A DNA stretch of 6,970 nt from Methanosarcinales archaeon. GTDB lineage: Archaea; Halobacteriota; Syntropharchaeia; Alkanophagales; Methanospirareceae. Of this stretch, positions 6,058-6,970 are shown one piece after another. The notes beneath the pieces were generated by a model. That model made no database searches and was not told where the DNA came from. It saw nothing but the letters and a program-made list of their open reading frames with translations. Numbering within the stretch: position 1 is the stretch's first letter; each line of letters starts with the position of its first letter. Location: positions 1-6,970 of the forward strand of contig JAODGV010000069.1 in the NCBI GenBank assembly GCA_025464425.1. Reading direction: 5' to 3'. Both the position numbers and the translations under genes were made by a program.

Positions 6058-6197
6058 CCTGTGGATATAATATAGTCATTCTGATAATAAATTGAAATCT
6101 GGTGCTTGATGCCTGAAATTTTTACTGAGCTAAACAAATACACTTTAAGGAATCTTCAAATTCAACTTCTATGCTATACTCTATATTGCATAATAGC
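6058..6197. other. AT-rich gap between the two paralogues
   Basis: These 140 bases separate the stop of the upstream paralogue from the start of the downstream one. I see no open frame, RNA gene or strong repeat. The minus strand runs of T may end transcription of the upstream gene. The gap is large enough for the downstream paralogue to have its own promoter. Confidence 0.5.
6084..6091 (-). promoter_or_regulatory. Candidate TATA-type promoter of the downstream surface protein gene
   Basis: TTTATTAT on the minus strand lies 26 bases before ATG 6057, the expected distance for a nearly leaderless archaeal message. A more striking TATATTATAT at 6074-6065 is only 7 bases from the ATG, too close to place initiation before the gene. 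Low confidence, composition based. Confidence 0.3.
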
Positions 6198-6970
6198 TTA
6201 CTTCACAATCTCTATCCTCGCCTCTGATTTCTTCAACCACAGGTTCACCGGCTTCGATTCATTACCATAGAATATCACCTGCAGAGTGTTTCCGATTTTG
6301 TTAATATAGAAATCCCCGGGGTCTGTGCCGTAACTCAGCCCGGCATCTTCACAGGTCTTGTTGAACCATCTTCCCCATATGTCAGGATATGCGGTGGTGA
6401 TATTAAATGTGAGATTGAGGAAATTCAAGCCGCCGGTGACCAGCCCGGCGTCCTGATAATAAGCTTTTACAGTGGAGCTGAATGCGCCACTGACCGATGA
6501 TTCACTGCCGGTTAAATTAATCGCAGTGATTTTGAGCGATATGTTACCATTTTCATCCGTGCTGATAGAGAAAGGAGGAGATAAGTGCATGAACCCGCCC
6601 TCCGTCTGTTTCTTTATGATCGCACCATGCTCGTAACTGATATTGTAATTTGGTAGATAAAGGTACTGGCTGCGGAATTCTATGTTACCGGTGCAGTTAA
6701 CGAGCGCGGGCGCTTCGCTACCGCCGTATTCGTAGCTGATATTCACCCAGTGTAAGACAGGTGTCTTATACGGGTCGTTCGTTCTGAGCTCGGCTCGCCA
6801 CTGGATGTAACGATGCCCGTCAGATACAGAAGGCAGATCAGAGATGTCGGTACCATTGGTCGCGGGAACGAAATCCGGGTCATCCCAGTCCATGGCACCG
6901 CTCATATTTTCATTTATGGACGTTCGCACTTTCATGATCACGCTCGTCATTCCGGGGTCTGTGGTTGCAT
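6198..6970 (-). CDS. Paralogous predicted surface glycoprotein (5' end outside window)
   Basis: The frame is open to the right edge. The ATG at 6950 lies in the middle of a region that aligns with residues inside the neighbouring paralogue (VIMKVRTSINENMSG against IVMKVRTSMNGDMSN), and the residues before it (ATTDPG) continue the match. The true start is therefore beyond the window, and the visible part is the C-terminal 257 residues. The shared order is MKVRTS, GHRYIQWRAELRT, KTPVLHWVNISYEY, LPNYNISYEHGAIIKKQTEGG, a FNKTCED region and a final IFYG...EIVK strand. I count 11 N-glycosylation sequons in the visible part. The missing N terminus probably carries a membrane helix like its paralogue. 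Function unknown, probably extracellular. Confidence 0.7.
   Translation of the reverse strand, partial: ATTDPGMTSVIMKVRTSINENMSGAMDWDDPDFVPATNGTDISDLPSVSDGHRYIQWRAELRTNDPYKTPVLHWVNISYEYGGSEAPALVNCTGNIEFRSQYLYLPNYNISYEHGAIIKKQTEGGFMHLSPPFSISTDENGNISLKITAINLTGSESSVSGAFSSTVKAYYQDAGLVTGGLNFLNLTFNITTAYPDIWGRWFNKTCEDAGLSYGTDPGDFYINKIGNTLQVIFYGNESKPVNLWLKKSEARIEIVK

Noticed and set aside
6065..6074. TATATTATAT as the TATA box of the downstream surface protein gene
   Set aside because: It is only 7 bases from the ATG, so initiation about 25 bases downstream would fall inside the coding region.
6198..6950. ATG 6950 as the true start of the right-hand paralogue
   Set aside because: The match to the other paralogue continues upstream of this ATG and no signal or membrane helix follows it, so the start must lie beyond the window edge.
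1..6970. Mobile element, phage, CRISPR or defence system
   Set aside because: I found no transposase, integrase, terminal inverted repeats, spaced direct repeats or defence protein motifs. Apart from the tRNA, which has no adjacent integrase or repeated 3' end, nothing suggests an integration site.

Overview
The window looks like chromosomal DNA from a euryarchaeon. The evidence is a full-length archaeal-type ribosomal protein L14 (uL14), an intron-free tRNA-Gly without an encoded CCA end, Shine-Dalgarno-like GGTGA/GAGAGAG sites, AT-rich TATA-like gaps, heavy use of ATA and AGA/AGG codons, and sequon-rich surface proteins with a pilin-like N terminus. The gene mix fits the methanogen / anaerobic methane-oxidiser side of the Euryarchaeota (ANME-1- or Methanosarcinales-like). 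That placement is inferred from style and content, because no lineage-defining marker is present.

Left half (1-3140, + strand): a tightly packed run of four same-strand genes. They are the C-terminal end of an unidentified protein (2-250), a FecE/BtuD-family ABC transporter ATPase with an extra C-terminal domain of about 150 residues (256-1530), a two-OB-fold RPA-like protein (1539-2228), and a prephenate dehydrogenase (2235-3140). Gaps are 5, 8 and 6 bases, so one transcript is likely. Functionally the run is mixed: corrinoid or iron uptake, predicted nucleic-acid binding and tyrosine synthesis.

Middle (3141-4708): the strand switches. A short hairpin lies between the convergent ends. On the minus strand, in transcription order, come a PflX/PflA-like radical SAM protein (4708-3695), ribosomal protein L14 (3652-3254) and tRNA-Gly(TCC) (3238-3168). 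L14 lacks its usual S17/L24 neighbours, so this copy lies outside the conserved ribosomal protein operon.

Right end (4765-6970, minus strand): two tandem paralogues of an extracellular beta-rich protein full of N-glycosylation sequons. The downstream copy is complete and has an N-terminal membrane helix. The upstream copy runs off the window. They look like cell-surface or pilus-associated glycoproteins of unknown role.

No CRISPR array, insertion sequence, phage gene or replication origin was seen, and no gene-free stretch exceeds 300 bases (the longest is about 140, at 6058-6197). The observations most worth following up are the relocated L14-tRNA pair, the fused domain on the ABC ATPase, the RPA-like protein of the transporter/tyrosine run, and the tandem surface glycoproteins.
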